A DNA stretch of 64,000 bases from Lolium rigidum. Its lineage: Eukaryota > Streptophyta > Magnoliopsida > Poales > Poaceae. The translations under genes were made by a program, and so were the position numbers. Every line of letters begins with the position of its first letter. Position 1 is the stretch's first letter. The stretch covers positions 253,072,124-253,136,123 of the forward strand of contig NC_061514.1 in the NCBI RefSeq assembly GCF_022539505.1, given 5' to 3'. The notes below the pieces were generated by a model that was not told where the DNA came from, ran no database searches, and saw only the letters and a list, made by a program, of their open reading frames with translations. Below are positions 1 through 9,999 of the stretch, one piece after another.

Positions 1-584
1 ATAACTTCATGAGCCTCGTACACTTTACTGGTCTGTTGTCAAGCGTATTCTTCGCTATGTGCGCCACACAATTGATTGTGGGCTGCATCTTCTATCATCC
101 TCCTCTACACTGCTTCTCAAATGCTGATTGGGCCAGCAGTATGGATGACAAGCGATCCACGGGGGATATGCTCTCTTTTATGGAGGAAATTTAATCGTCT
201 GAAGTGCTCGTAAGCAGTATAATATGTCAATGCCGAGTACCGAGTCTAAGTATAAAACTCTTGCTAATGCTACATCGGAACTTGTCAGTCTTTGTTGCAA
301 GAACTTAGTGTGACTCAAGTCCAAACTCCGGTGTTATGGTGTGTCGTGTGATAATATTGGTGCAACATATCTGTCGTCGAACCTAGTCTCTCATGCAAGT
401 ACAAACCATATTGAAGTTGACTTTCACTTTGTTCGTGAGCGTGTTTCTCAAAAGCAATTGCAGATCATGTTCATCTCCTCGAAGGATCAAGTTGCTTACA
501 TTTTTTATTAAACCTCTCCCTTTACCATTATGTGAGCATTGTATGCGCAATCATAATCTTTCCCTAGTTAACATTGAGGAAAGG
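1..584 (+). pseudogene. Copia RNase H remnant (3' end of pol)
   Basis: Reading across frames gives the end of a Ty1/copia pol: a DWA-x-SMDD-x-RST block near 137-170, then a broken stretch with STESKYK-like residues near 235-255, then [11 protein letters not shown] near 408-440 and SSKDQVA near 475-497, ending in a TAG at about 587-589. These are the usual C-terminal RNase H motifs of plant Copia polyproteins. Several frameshifts break the reading frame, so it is not functional. A purine-rich tract (GAGGAAAGG) directly precedes the LTR start at 585, as expected for a polypurine tract. The element's 5' part lies outside the window. Confidence 0.7.
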
Positions 585-811
585 TGTTAGAGTATACTGT
601 ATAGGAGTATGTATTTGTAATGTATACCCTATATAAAGAAAGCAGAACCCTACCGAACAAGGCATGTCAGGACCGCATACACATCCACTTTCGATTTATA
701 TTAACCTTCTCTATCTATCTTGTCATAGAGGTGATCTTAAGCAGCATATTGCTTGTCTTTGTTTTCGTTGCCTCGCCGCGGGTGGCAGAGATCGTCGAGA
801 GGACCATTGCA
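585..811 (+). repeat. Probable short 3' LTR of the Copia remnant
   Basis: The sequence starts TGTTAGAGTATACTG right after the purine-rich tract that ends the pol remnant. It contains a TATA-like stretch (CCCTATATAAAG, near 627-638) and ends plausibly at CCATTGCA near 811. The left border is well supported by context. The right border is a guess from the TG...CA rule, because the partner LTR is not in the window. Confidence 0.45.
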
Positions 812-1195
812 TGAGTCGAGTGATAAGTATGTAAAAGTTTCAGTATAAAATTAATGTCATCCAATAAAAAGAACAAGACTATGTGCTATTGTATCGCTGG
901 TTATGAAAAGGCCAGAGATCTAAAACTTAGGTTAATACAGTATACAACATAATTTTAAGCTATTCGCAAAAACAAAACAGAATTTTAAGCTGGAGTGTAC
1001 AAACGGCTGAGGAGTGACGATGCTCTAGCGAGGTTTGCGGCGACCGAGAAGATGAGAGGTGAGACCAACCATCTTCTGATGATCTGATCCAAACCCGTCG
1101 GCGGCCCCATGTTTCTTGCCGACCGAACCAAAACGTCCAAACACGTGACATGCCATGTCAAAGCAAAACACACACACAAAAAAAAGAGGAACCTC
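812..1195 (+). promoter_or_regulatory. Displaced original PDRP1 promoter with G-box
   Basis: This is unique-looking sequence between the Copia LTR and the LINE. It holds a G-box core CACGTG at 1142-1147, followed by a short CA/A-rich tract that ends in AGGAACCTC (1187-1195). The same AGGAACCTC reappears at 2609-2617 after the LINE poly(A), so this stretch and the sequence from 2618 were once contiguous. Without the LINE the G-box would lie about 135 bp upstream of the PDRP1 start codon, a normal promoter distance. That it is a promoter is inferred; the target duplication is seen. Confidence 0.55.
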
Positions 1196-2608
1196 CCCCT
1201 GGGCGACACGGGCGGCGAAACAACCACGCCGCCGGCAACCACCCTCTCCCTCCACCACCCCCTTCCCTGCCGTCGTCGGTGGTCTCCGCTGGGCAAAGCC
1301 CGCGCGGAGCCGGCGGCGGCAGGACCTGTTTTCTCCGGCCAGCGGAGGGGCTCGCTCGCGGTTTGGGGAAGCTGCGGCGGCGGGATGAAGCTCGGGGCAT
1401 GGCGGGAGGTTGCGGCGCACCGGCCGGCGGTGCCGGTGGTCGCGTCGGAGGGTGTCTGCGGCGGCCTGGTGCGTGGCTGCTGGCGGCGGCACGGCGGGCC
1501 CGATCTGGGCTTGGCCTGGGCCGGTCGGGCAGTGGCCGGTCGGGCGTTGTGTGGCTGATGGCGGCCGGTGCTGGGGAAGGTGGTGGCGCGAGGCCGTGCG
1601 GGGGCGGCGGCGCTGGGGGTGGCGGGGCGTGGCCGGGCCGGATCTGGGCCCTGCGGGCCGGCTCCAGGCGCGGGTGGCCTGGGCGTCGCGGCGTGGTGCT
1701 GCTGCAATGGTGCAGCGGCTAGGTGCTGGCACGAGTCGGGGGCGGCGGCCCCGGGCAGCGGCGGGGTGTTGCTGGGCAAGGTGGAAGAAGGTGGTCCGGT
1801 CTTGGGCACGAAGCAGGATGGCGCGACAAGTCCCGGGCTAACGCCTTGTCTCGGTTGCTGGCCGGCTGGCAGCTGGCCGAGATCGGTGATGGCGGCGGCT
1901 TCGGGCGCCGCTCCCTTCTTGAAGGCATCGCCGAGGTGACGTTGTGGCTTCCTGTCTGGGTATGCTCCGGGGAAATCCCTAGATCCGTCGTGATCGGTCG
2001 ATGGGCGGCGCTCTTGTGTCGTCTTCCCTCTTGAGGGCATCGATTTGGAGCTGCTTAGGTCGGAGGGACCCGTGGAAGATGGATGGTGTTGGCGTCGTGG
2101 GTTGCGTGGCGACGATGACAATGGTGAGCGGATCGGAGTTGCGGCATGTCCTTCGTCACCCCTGCCGTGATGGTGAAGTCGGAGCTGCGAGGCGACTTGT
2201 GGCAACGATGCCACTTGATTGGTGCTTGCGTCGGTGCAAGGCGTGCAACTTTCTCCTATGAAGATCACGGTTGAAGTCGGAGCTGTCTCCTCCTCGACGT
2301 GCTTGTGGGTCGACTGTTTGGCATAGGCTCACTTGGGTTCCGATGTCGTTTGTGGCGAGGGTCTCGGTGGCGGTTGTCTAAGGTGAAGTCGGAATCGCTG
2401 GCTCGTGGAGGAGTGACGACGACGACGATGACGCTCCATGACATCCTCAACGATGGTCTTTCTTCTCGATGGCGTGTGTGCTCAGAGTGGGTAGCTAGGT
2501 TGGCAAGGGTGCTAAGTGTGTGTTGTTGATTTTCGCCCGATTTTCTCCTAAAAATTAGGCACCTTCTTCTTAATTAATAGAATGAGGCAACCGTTTCAAA
2601 AAAAAAAA
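1196..2608 (+). mobile_element. 5'-truncated non-autonomous LINE-type retroposon
   Basis: A GC-rich element of about 1.4 kb ends in a poly(A) tract at 2598-2609 and is flanked by the direct repeat AGGAACCTC (1187-1195 and 2609-2617), the hallmark of target-primed insertion. Its 3' tail (about 2535-2600, cgcccgattttctcct ... aattaggcaccttcttct ... gaatgaggcaa) is nearly identical to the tail of the gag-bearing LINE ending at 48375, so the two share a family. No reverse transcriptase was recognised, and the long open frames in the GC-rich part look like composition artefacts. It sits between the promoter and coding start of PDRP1. Confidence 0.75.
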
Positions 2609-2702
2609 AGGAACCTCTTGCGTCGCCTTATGGTCACACGTCTCACACGCACGCAGCTGAGCCGGTGGTCTCGTGCTCGTCCCCGCTCGCCGTCGAGACT
2701 CG

Positions 2703-5700
2703 ATGATAGGTGCCAAGCTCGCGACGCCAACGCCGTCGGTGCTCCTCCCGCCCTCCCCTCGCCTCCGCGGCCGCCGCCTCTCCCCCACGGCCGCCTCATG
2801 CCTCCCAGACACAGGCACGGGCCCGCCTGTAACCGCGGGCTCGGACCTAGACCGCCCTGTCCCGGCCGGGCAAGAGGCGGCGGCGGTGGCGGGGGCCGTC
2901 TCCTCCCCGCCGCGCTCGCGCGCCAGCTCGCAGCTCAGCCGGTGGTCGCGGGCGCGCGCCGTCCGGTCCGGGCGGCGGCTGGAGTGGCCGGCGACACGGG
3001 GGAGCGCGACGGTCTCGGTGCCGACCAGTTCGCCGCCGGCGTTCGACCAGGAGACTGCGGCGGCGGAGGAGGAGGACGATGACGTTTGCGATGTGTCTGA
3101 GGTCGACGGCGAGGCCGCGGCGAACTCGATCTACATGGTGTCGGACGGGACGGGGTCGACGCTGGAGCAATCGGTGAACGCCGTGCTCGGCCAGTTCGAG
3201 CACTGCCTCGTCGACCGCCGCTGCGCCACAAGCACCCACCTCTTCTCCGGGGTAAATAAACATCTATCCCCTCTGCTATCTTAATTATTCACAGTTCACG
3301 CTGGATTTTAAGAGATCCCCGTGATACAGTGCGGTGTCTACTTTGCACGAAATGTTTTTTTGCTCGTCGCTATGTACTGTTGCTAGGGAAAAAATTCGAT
3401 TTTTAGTGAACAGTAAACCGTAGCGAGTTGTCCCCCTTGCAAATGCACTAATTATACCAATCTAAATAACGGAGATGCGAGAATGTGAAGTTGTATATTT
3501 GTGTTATAGGGTAAGAAATAAGTAGACCACGCAATGACAAGTACACATACTAAATCAAACAAGCCTGTAATCAGTTAAGTTTAAGCTTACAGCGGCAACC
3601 CTGCAACTTTGCTTTCTGGTCAACTAGTTAGATACAGTGCTTAACTACAGATCAACAAAGAAATGGAATCATGCAGATGCAGGCATTGCTATTCATAAGC
3701 ACCATTCTTGGGCTCCAATAGGAAAGTTTCTTGTTTGGTAACTAATGGGACTCTGGGAAGGGAAAAAATTAATGGAATCATGCAGGCATTGCTTGTTCAT
3801 ATGAGAAAAAAGCACCAAGGAAATTAGGTCCTTAGAAAAGCTAGCTGGCCATCTACCCCACGTCTCCATGTTTATGAGCTGGGTGGGCCTTCTGTGTGCC
3901 ATCGTTTCTTTCTTCCTAGTTCTATACTTCCATTGCTTCAGTTTATAGGAGGTACATGGAGCCAAGCTAGTTGGCTACATAGGGAATTGCTACTACCAAT
4001 ATTCCCCTGCGATAGGGACGGCCCAAGGGAGTGGATGGACGTCCAACAACTGAAACTCTATTGTATAATAACTCTTAAAACTCCTATCAAGTTGCCAAGA
4101 ATATAATTACTGCAATTATCATATATTCTGTATAGTCAGATGTATCACGTCTTTTGATTAGTTGATTCTAGAGATGTATATTTTGAGATATTTTTAATTT
4201 GCACAAAATTAAGGACTATGACAACACAAGCCTTTGAAAGACTCAAGCAATAAACAATAACTTGTGTAGAAAGTAGAAACACATGGGTATCTAGCTAGTA
4301 AGTACTCCCTCCGTTCCATAATTCTTGTCGTGGTTTTAGTTCATGGAACGGAGGGAGTAGGAAAAATTACTGTAAAACCTATGGCTTTGCTTTGCAATAA
4401 TTCAGGTTTTAGCCATCGTCTTCACCATTTTTTACCTTTGAAGTTGAATGTTGGCGTAATACATGGCCTAACATCACACTATTATGTTTTTACTGCGATC
4501 ACACTATTATGTAGTACGTGAGAATAAAGCTACAATATCCATTCAACTCCCCCAAAGATGTTAATGACTGCGAAATATGCTTGTAGTTGGAAACAAACAT
4601 TGCATGTGTTCTAATGAAGGAAAATGTCTTCTGCGATGGAACAGATAAATTATGCAGGGGATCACTTGAACCTTTAGTTAAGTAAAATAAACTCACTACA
4701 TGCACGTCCGCGTGGATCATGTAGTTGAATAAGGCTGAGTGTTTTCCTATAAATTGAGAACTGCACGGTTGATTCATCCGCATCTATCTGTTTTCTTGAT
4801 GCAAGTTGGTATACACTGCTTCACGAACCAGCTAGTTCAGATATTCAGACAAGGGCATATAGGCCGCAATTAGTTTTTATTTTATCTGTTTGCTTGAATC
4901 ATATTATTGAATATAATCGATCAGTTGTCACGTGGTACATACTATTGACCAAGCTCAGCACAATCATGTGCTAAGAACTAAAATTAAATGCACCTCACTT
5001 GTTGGAACTAATCAGCATCTCTTACATTTTGCCATTTTCTTTAGGTTGATGACATGGACAACCTTCTTAAAATAGTAAAGCAAGCAGCAAAAGAAGGAGC
5101 ATTGCTTCTATATACCCTTGCTGATCCTTCAATGGCCGAGGCAACCAAGAAGGCTTGTGATCTATGGGGTGTTCCATCCACCGATGTTCTTCGTCCTACG
5201 ATTGAAGCCATAGCTTCTCATATTGGCGTTGCTCCATCTGGGATTCCACGAAGCTCTGCTAGCCGAAAGGGTCAACTTTCTGAGGATTACTTCCGGCGAA
5301 TTGAAGCGATTGATTTCACCATCAAACAAGATGATGGTGCTCAGCCACAGAACCTTGCCCGTGCACACATCGTACTTGTTGGTGTTTCACGTACCGGAAA
5401 GACACCTTTGTCTATTTATCTAGCACAAAAGGGTTACAAAGTGGCAAACGTCCCAATTGTGATGGGAATTGATCTTCCAAAGGCTCTCTTTGAGATTGAC
5501 CAGGATAAGATATTTGGGTTGACGATAAATCCTGTGGTTCTTCAGGCAATCAGAAAGGCAAGAGCAAACACTCTGGGATTTAATGGGCAAAAGAGCAATT
5601 ATGCTGAAATGGAGCACGTGAGGCAGGAGCTGGACCACGCAAATCAAATATTTGTTCAGCACCCAACATGGCCAGTCATTCGTAAGATCAGTTTCATTAT

Positions 5701-5892
5701 ATTTCATTCTAAAAAATAATCCATTATTATATTTACGGAAACTCCAATTTGTTGTTTGTCATATTATAGTCATATTTTTTGCGTGCAGAGGTCACTGGAA
5801 AAGCTATAGAGGAAACAGCTGCTGTCATTGTTAGGATATACCATGACAGGAAGCAGAAATGCTCCATGCCACGCATATCAAAACGGTACTAG
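2703..5892 (+). CDS. PDRP1: Pyruvate,phosphate dikinase regulatory protein, copy 1
   Basis: Coding exons are 2703-3251, 5045-5681 and 5789-5892, all with GT/AG borders, giving 429 aa. PDRP1 is the bifunctional ADP-dependent kinase/Pi-dependent phosphatase that switches PPDK off and on by phosphorylating an active-site threonine; in leaves it acts in the chloroplast stroma. Residues 1 to about 90 are Ser/Arg/Pro-rich and fit a transit peptide. An acidic stretch follows near 124-138, then the DUF299/PPSR core starting at IYMVSDGTG (143-151), a P-loop GVSRTGKT (296-303) and HPTWP near the end of exon 2. The C terminus is MPRISKRY. An upstream in-frame ATG at 2673 exists, but MIGAKL at 2703 looks like the family's usual start. 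Length is close to the roughly 426 aa I recall for maize. Intron 1 (3252-5044) carries a Stowaway MITE. All core motifs are intact, so it is probably functional, although a LINE lies 86 bp upstream of the ATG. Confidence 0.93.
3252..5044 (+). other. PDRP1 copy 1 intron 1
   Basis: The donor is GGG|gtaaat at 3252 and the acceptor ttctttag at 5044, phase 0. No other exon was recognised inside. The small open frames on either strand are not supported by conservation: in copy 2 the matching stretch carries indels. The intron holds a Stowaway MITE at 4305-4357. From about 3460 onward it is shared with copy 2 (about 14680-16518), although copy 2 has an extra rearranged stretch at 14594-15160. Confidence 0.85.
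4305..4357. mobile_element. Short Stowaway MITE, copy 1
   Basis: A 53-bp element has near-perfect terminal inverted repeats CTCCCTCCGTTCC / GGAACGGAGGGAG and is flanked by TA on both sides, the Tc1/mariner target duplication. The matching element is at 15774-15826 in copy 2, so insertion predates the tandem duplication. It lies in PDRP1 intron 1. Confidence 0.88.
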
Positions 5893-7139
5893 CACCATGT
5901 TCTATCTATTCTACTGCGCCTTGTAAAATATGTGTGCTCTTATAAGCGCCATGTCAAGAGTACCTTGGCTACCCTGTTATTATTAGCTCTTAGTCTCTTA
6001 TTTTGTGGGACAACATATCACCTTCTATCTGGCTTCTGTATCTAAATGATCAGAGTTCACAGTATAGTGCAGGAGGAAATAAATGTATAATTCATGATCT
6101 TTTTTCATTGTCTATTTTTTTATAATTATTGGTGTATTCTTAGTTTATTAGGTAATCAGTAGGTTGAATTGAACTGGCTTTCTGAAATTCGTTAATCAGA
6201 GTAATATATTTCTTGCAGAGAACTAACTCTGTCAGTATAAAATAGTTAAATTGGGACCATAATGTCCTTTATCCTCCTTAACATCTCTTCTAACACAGTT
6301 TGCATGAGACATCACAACGATTCCGTTTTCGTAGGCTTGACCAGTAGGATTATTTGCACAAGGATCTGTTCACTCTCCGATTTGATATGGAGGTCATCTA
6401 AAAGTAGTTTCAATAAGAACATCATGCAATATTTTACTCTTTTCTTTTGATCTTTTTTCTTTTGTTTATTTATTGTTTTCATTTACCTAAATAGTGATAT
6501 TCAAATTTGACAAACCATGTTTTTCGGAAGTATACTTTCATCTTTTTTATGGTTGCAATGCATCTTATCTTGTAAATCTGTGGTTGAAAGTCGACAATAG
6601 ATTTCTGGTAAGATGTGGTTCAACCAAAATGTAGTTTCGCTGCCAGACCAGGGACACCCTAAACCAGACCTGTGGTCACGGAAGTCTGGTTGAGCTGATG
6701 GGAGTTCTGGTCATATGTGAGCTGCTGCAGCTCAAGGACTGACAGTAGGACTCCTTTACATAATCATTGTTTGGTACTTGATATTCTGTTTCCTTTTGAG
6801 AGAAAGTGAGGATGACTTTGGAAGCCGGTACTTTCAATCAACAAATGCTCCTATTCCTGTGTTGTATTTGATCAATTGTTTCCATTTTATTCAAAGTGAA
6901 GTTTAATTTGACATTTCAATCAACAAATTAACTCTATGTTTTCTTTTGGATCCTACGAATAGGTTTCAAGTTCAGGACAGTTGTATTTTTTATCCACCTA
7001 CATTTTTCTTCTGAAATGTCCTTGATATGCTCCATGATGTTTTAGAATTGCAAGTACGATGTTTAGCTGAGGTCCTGAGTTTTTTGTGAATGAGGAATGA
7101 ATAACTTAAGAAATAAGAAATATGTTTATGTTTTTGCAG

Positions 7140-7227
7140 GGTGGCTCCAATTCGAGTATACGATTACCGGTTAGAGATGGTTAACACTCCTGTTGAGGCT
7201 CAAAAGGTATTGGTTAGGGAATTTTAA
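7140..7227 (+). CDS. Alternative last coding exon of PDRP1, copy 1
   Basis: An acceptor (T-rich run then gcag at 7136-7139) precedes a reading frame [13 protein letters not shown]...VREF ending in TAA. If exon 3 of PDRP1 were spliced at AAACG|GTACTAG (donor GT at 5886-5887), the stop codon would be removed and the frame would continue as ...[13 protein letters not shown]..., giving a 456-aa isoform with 28 new residues. The counterpart at 18631-18718 differs at four positions, all synonymous (GTA/GTC, TAC/TAT, CGG/CGT, TTA/CTA), which argues that the exon is translated. The donor is weak by consensus. I do not recognise the peptide as a known domain. It could instead belong to an unrelated gene fragment, with CAAAAG|GTATTG as a possible donor of its own. 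Confidence 0.5.
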
Positions 7228-7807
7228 AGCTATTCACCAGCAGTGGAGCGAATCGGAAATCTAGAACCTACTATCTGACATGGAACTCCCTGATTAGATT
7301 AGAGTCATTCCCTCAAAAAAAGAAGCGAGTCATTTTGCATACAAGGCGGAGATTGTTGGTTGTTCATTGGTTTAGTCTAGTTTTTGTTTTAAGTTTATAT
7401 ATACTCATGTACAACCTCTTGTAGAAATAATCCAGCCAAAGACAATCATTACATGTACATCAGTGTATATTTTGGTATGCTTATGTTTGTAGTATCTGCA
7501 AGGAGGAAAAAAATCCAGTATCATCGCTCCAAAGCGACACGTATTCTTTCCAGCAATTAGAGAAAAAAAGAAGGGGGAAAGAACAGAAGAAACCAAACAC
7601 AAAGAGAGGACTACTAGCATCACAAACTTCCCTATCAGGCCCCAACCAGCCTAATCTCCTCTCTGCCATTTGTCATGTATTCTGCTGTGCCATCTGATAC
7701 CACCATACACTCAAGTAGGATTAGTCCCCGTCACGATCTTTACAGATCATATGTTGAAAACCATCCTCTGAACAAGAAAAATCTCTCTGCGCTCCCAGGT
7801 CTGGGTT
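7228..7807. other. Convergent intergenic region, copy 1
   Basis: This is AT-rich sequence between the alternative PDRP1 exon and the stop codon of the minus-strand membrane-protein gene. It should hold the 3' UTRs of both genes. The short minus-strand open frames near 7405-7669 shift between copies (a poly-G run interrupts copy 2), so I do not call them genes. Confidence 0.6.
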
Positions 7808-9752
7808 TTACCGCGCATCGCTGACAGTGCCCTCCACGCCGCTTCCTGCGTCGTTCATCTTGCTCATGGAAAGGGTGAAGTAGAGCAGGATCAACGTTCC
7901 CACACTGGACCTGCATAAATATCCAATAAATCCTTGTATCAGAGGCACAGAAACATGAGCAAAACCTTCTCTAGCTAACACTACGAACGGTGCCACCATA
8001 CTAAATCTACAACAGCTGTTCATCAGTCGCTATCTTTTCTCTAGATCATTGTAGCGAAGGCGAATGTGACAACTAGTTTCTGCAACGGGGACTTGCCAAC
8101 AAAAACCACGGCCCTGCTTGCACAACATTTCTGCACGCAGCATCATCATCACTCATCACCGGTCGGGACGAATCCGTCCTAGAGGCTGGAAATTATTGCC
8201 AGTAATGATCCTATGACGCGCTCCATCCAAGCTGGAGAAGCACTATCACATCGGATTGATCAGTTGCATTTGGTAGGTCAGGCTTATGTTGTGCTGTCTA
8301 CTAAGTCGCCTGGAGATGTCAAGAGAAACCACTGTTGCTCACTGAATGCTTAACTGTTCTGCCTAATGGTTTGTGTAGTCCATGAATTGAAGTACTACGG
8401 TTTTTGGGGGGAAAAAAGTCGCTAGCAGGAATGGCAGATGAGAGCGTACTGATACTGACCCATGATCCCTAGATCACCTAGCATGTCCAGAGATTAGCTC
8501 TGACCAAGTGAAACAGGTGGATAGGAGTAGCAGCAGCAACCAAATCAGGTTGCCTAGCTGACACTCTGCTGCTGTATAGCTGGTTCTTCAGTGATCGGAT
8601 CTTACCAAGTAAACAATTAATAACCAGGGAAAAAAGAAAGAAAGATTCTTACAGTGTGGCGAAGAGGAAGACGACCCTCCGTGGATCGAGCCACGGCGCG
8701 GGACGCCGTCCCAGCCGGCGGGACTTCCCTCCCGGCGTGCCGGCGCCACCGGGCGTCCGTAGCCCGTTGAGCATCTCGTCGGCGGCCGCCACGTGGACGA
8801 AGAGCGGGGATAGTGGGGGCCTCTCGCCCGTCCCTGCGCCATTTCCTGCACAGCAACGGATCAACAAATCGACGTCAGCACCTGCGGTTGCGATCCAAGT
8901 GTGCATCTCTCCGACGACGTCACGGCCAGAGATGTGAACTTAACGCAAGTGTCACTGGTCACTTAAGCCACAAGTTAATCGATGTGTCAAAGTCAAATTT
9001 ACCTGAGCTCCACGGAAACCAATAAGATCGAAGCAAAATTTTCAGAGACATCGACATCGCAGTTCACAAATGCGAATCGACCCATTTTCTTTTCTTTCTC
9101 CATGGTAAACTGAGTCGTGATTTTGTGAGAGAAGGGGAAGGGCAGAAAACAAAACAGAATTTGGGTCCAAGCTCAAGGCAGTTGATCAATTGGGCTAACC
9201 TGTGATGCCATTGGCGTCGCCGTCGGCCTGCTTCCGGTCTGATCCCTTCCTCGAAAGCGACCTCACCACCCGCTGTTGCGTTCAAGCACAATTAAGATAG
9301 ATACGCTATCGCACTCAGCAAAGCGAGCTAAAGAAATCGGGACCGCCGGCGAGCTTCTGGACTTACGGGTGTCCGTGGGGTCGAGACCGGAGGTGGTGGC
9401 GCCGTTGCCGTCGTTTCTGGGCCGTTGCCGGCGAGCGAGGAGAGGGCGCCGATGTCGAGGGCGATGAACCCACCGGTCGCGGCGTCCAAGCTCGACTGTC
9501 CGTGGCCACTTGGTGGCGCAAGAACCTGAAACAGAACACAGGTGTTAATCTCCAGCGAGAACCTCTCTGCCGGCGACGAAACCGAAGCTCTTCAAGCAAA
9601 GAGATCTCATGCGGCGCTGCTGCCAGAAGATCCAAATCGCTTCCAGTTGTCTGGGGGCAAGAAGACACCCTGCGGCGACTAAGAGACGATTCACTGACAG
9701 AAAGCTGAGCAGGAAGGGGACTTACAGGATGGTTGGAGGTGGCGTCCCCCAT
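7808..9752 (-). CDS. Conserved unknown protein with C-terminal membrane segment, copy 1
   Basis: Five exons read on the minus strand: 9726-9752, 9367-9525, 9200-9272, 8653-8845 and 7808-7910, all with GT/AG borders, giving 184 aa. The N terminus MGDATSNHP is followed by a Gly/Ala/Pro-rich region with GGFIALDIGALSSLAG, a basic patch (RVVRSLSRKGSDRKQ), then NGAGTGERPPLSPLF, HVAAADEML, a second basic stretch (GGKSRRLGRRPAPWLDPRR) and one hydrophobic segment of about 23 residues (VVFLFATLSSVGTLILLYF). A short polar tail follows (MSKMNDAGSG...VSDAR). The basic-then-hydrophobic end suggests a single-pass membrane protein with the N terminus in the cytosol. I do not recognise the family. All exons have the same length in copy 2, with only three amino-acid changes seen, so the gene is very likely real and constrained. 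It is convergent with PDRP1. Confidence 0.82.
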
Positions 9753-9990
9753 GACTGAGGTGACGTTCGGCGTGTACGCAGCTGCTTCTCTTGTGCCTTC
9801 TCTTTTGTTGTATCCGAGTTACGGTTGCGTCTCGAGAAGGAGGAGAATTGAATGGCGGAAAACTACCAAAACGAGGAGCCGGAGGGAAAGGACCGGCGCT
9901 TTGCTCTTTTGGTTGAGGGCCAAAGATCCTGGCGGTGGCGCGAGCTAGCAGCAGTAGGATGGAAGATGACGGTCACACCACGGTTCCTCG

Positions 9991-9999
9991 TATATATAT
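9991..9999 (-). promoter_or_regulatory. TATA-like box upstream of membrane-protein gene, copy 1
   Basis: TATATATAT lies about 240 bp upstream of the minus-strand ATG (9750-9752) and is conserved in copy 2 at 21512-21520. The context ccacggttcctcg just downstream is also conserved. A 5' UTR of about 200 nt would follow. Assignment is by position and conservation only. Confidence 0.45.

Noticed and set aside
985..2268. Very long GC-rich open frame on the minus strand (427 codons) with others on both strands
   Set aside because: It lies inside the poly(A)-tailed retroposon, is Pro/Ala/Arg-rich in every frame, has no domain, and several frames are open at once, as expected from base composition alone.
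5162..5368. Minus-strand and alternative-frame open frames over PDRP1 exon 2 (also 16636-17187 in copy 2)
   Set aside because: Antisense shadows of the conserved PDRP1 coding frame; between-copy differences fall at third positions of the plus-strand frame.
6262..6450. Open frame between PDRP1 exon 3 and the alternative exon
   Set aside because: No acceptor in frame and no family similarity. The sequence just upstream has a 2-bp indel between copies, so it does not behave as a coding exon.
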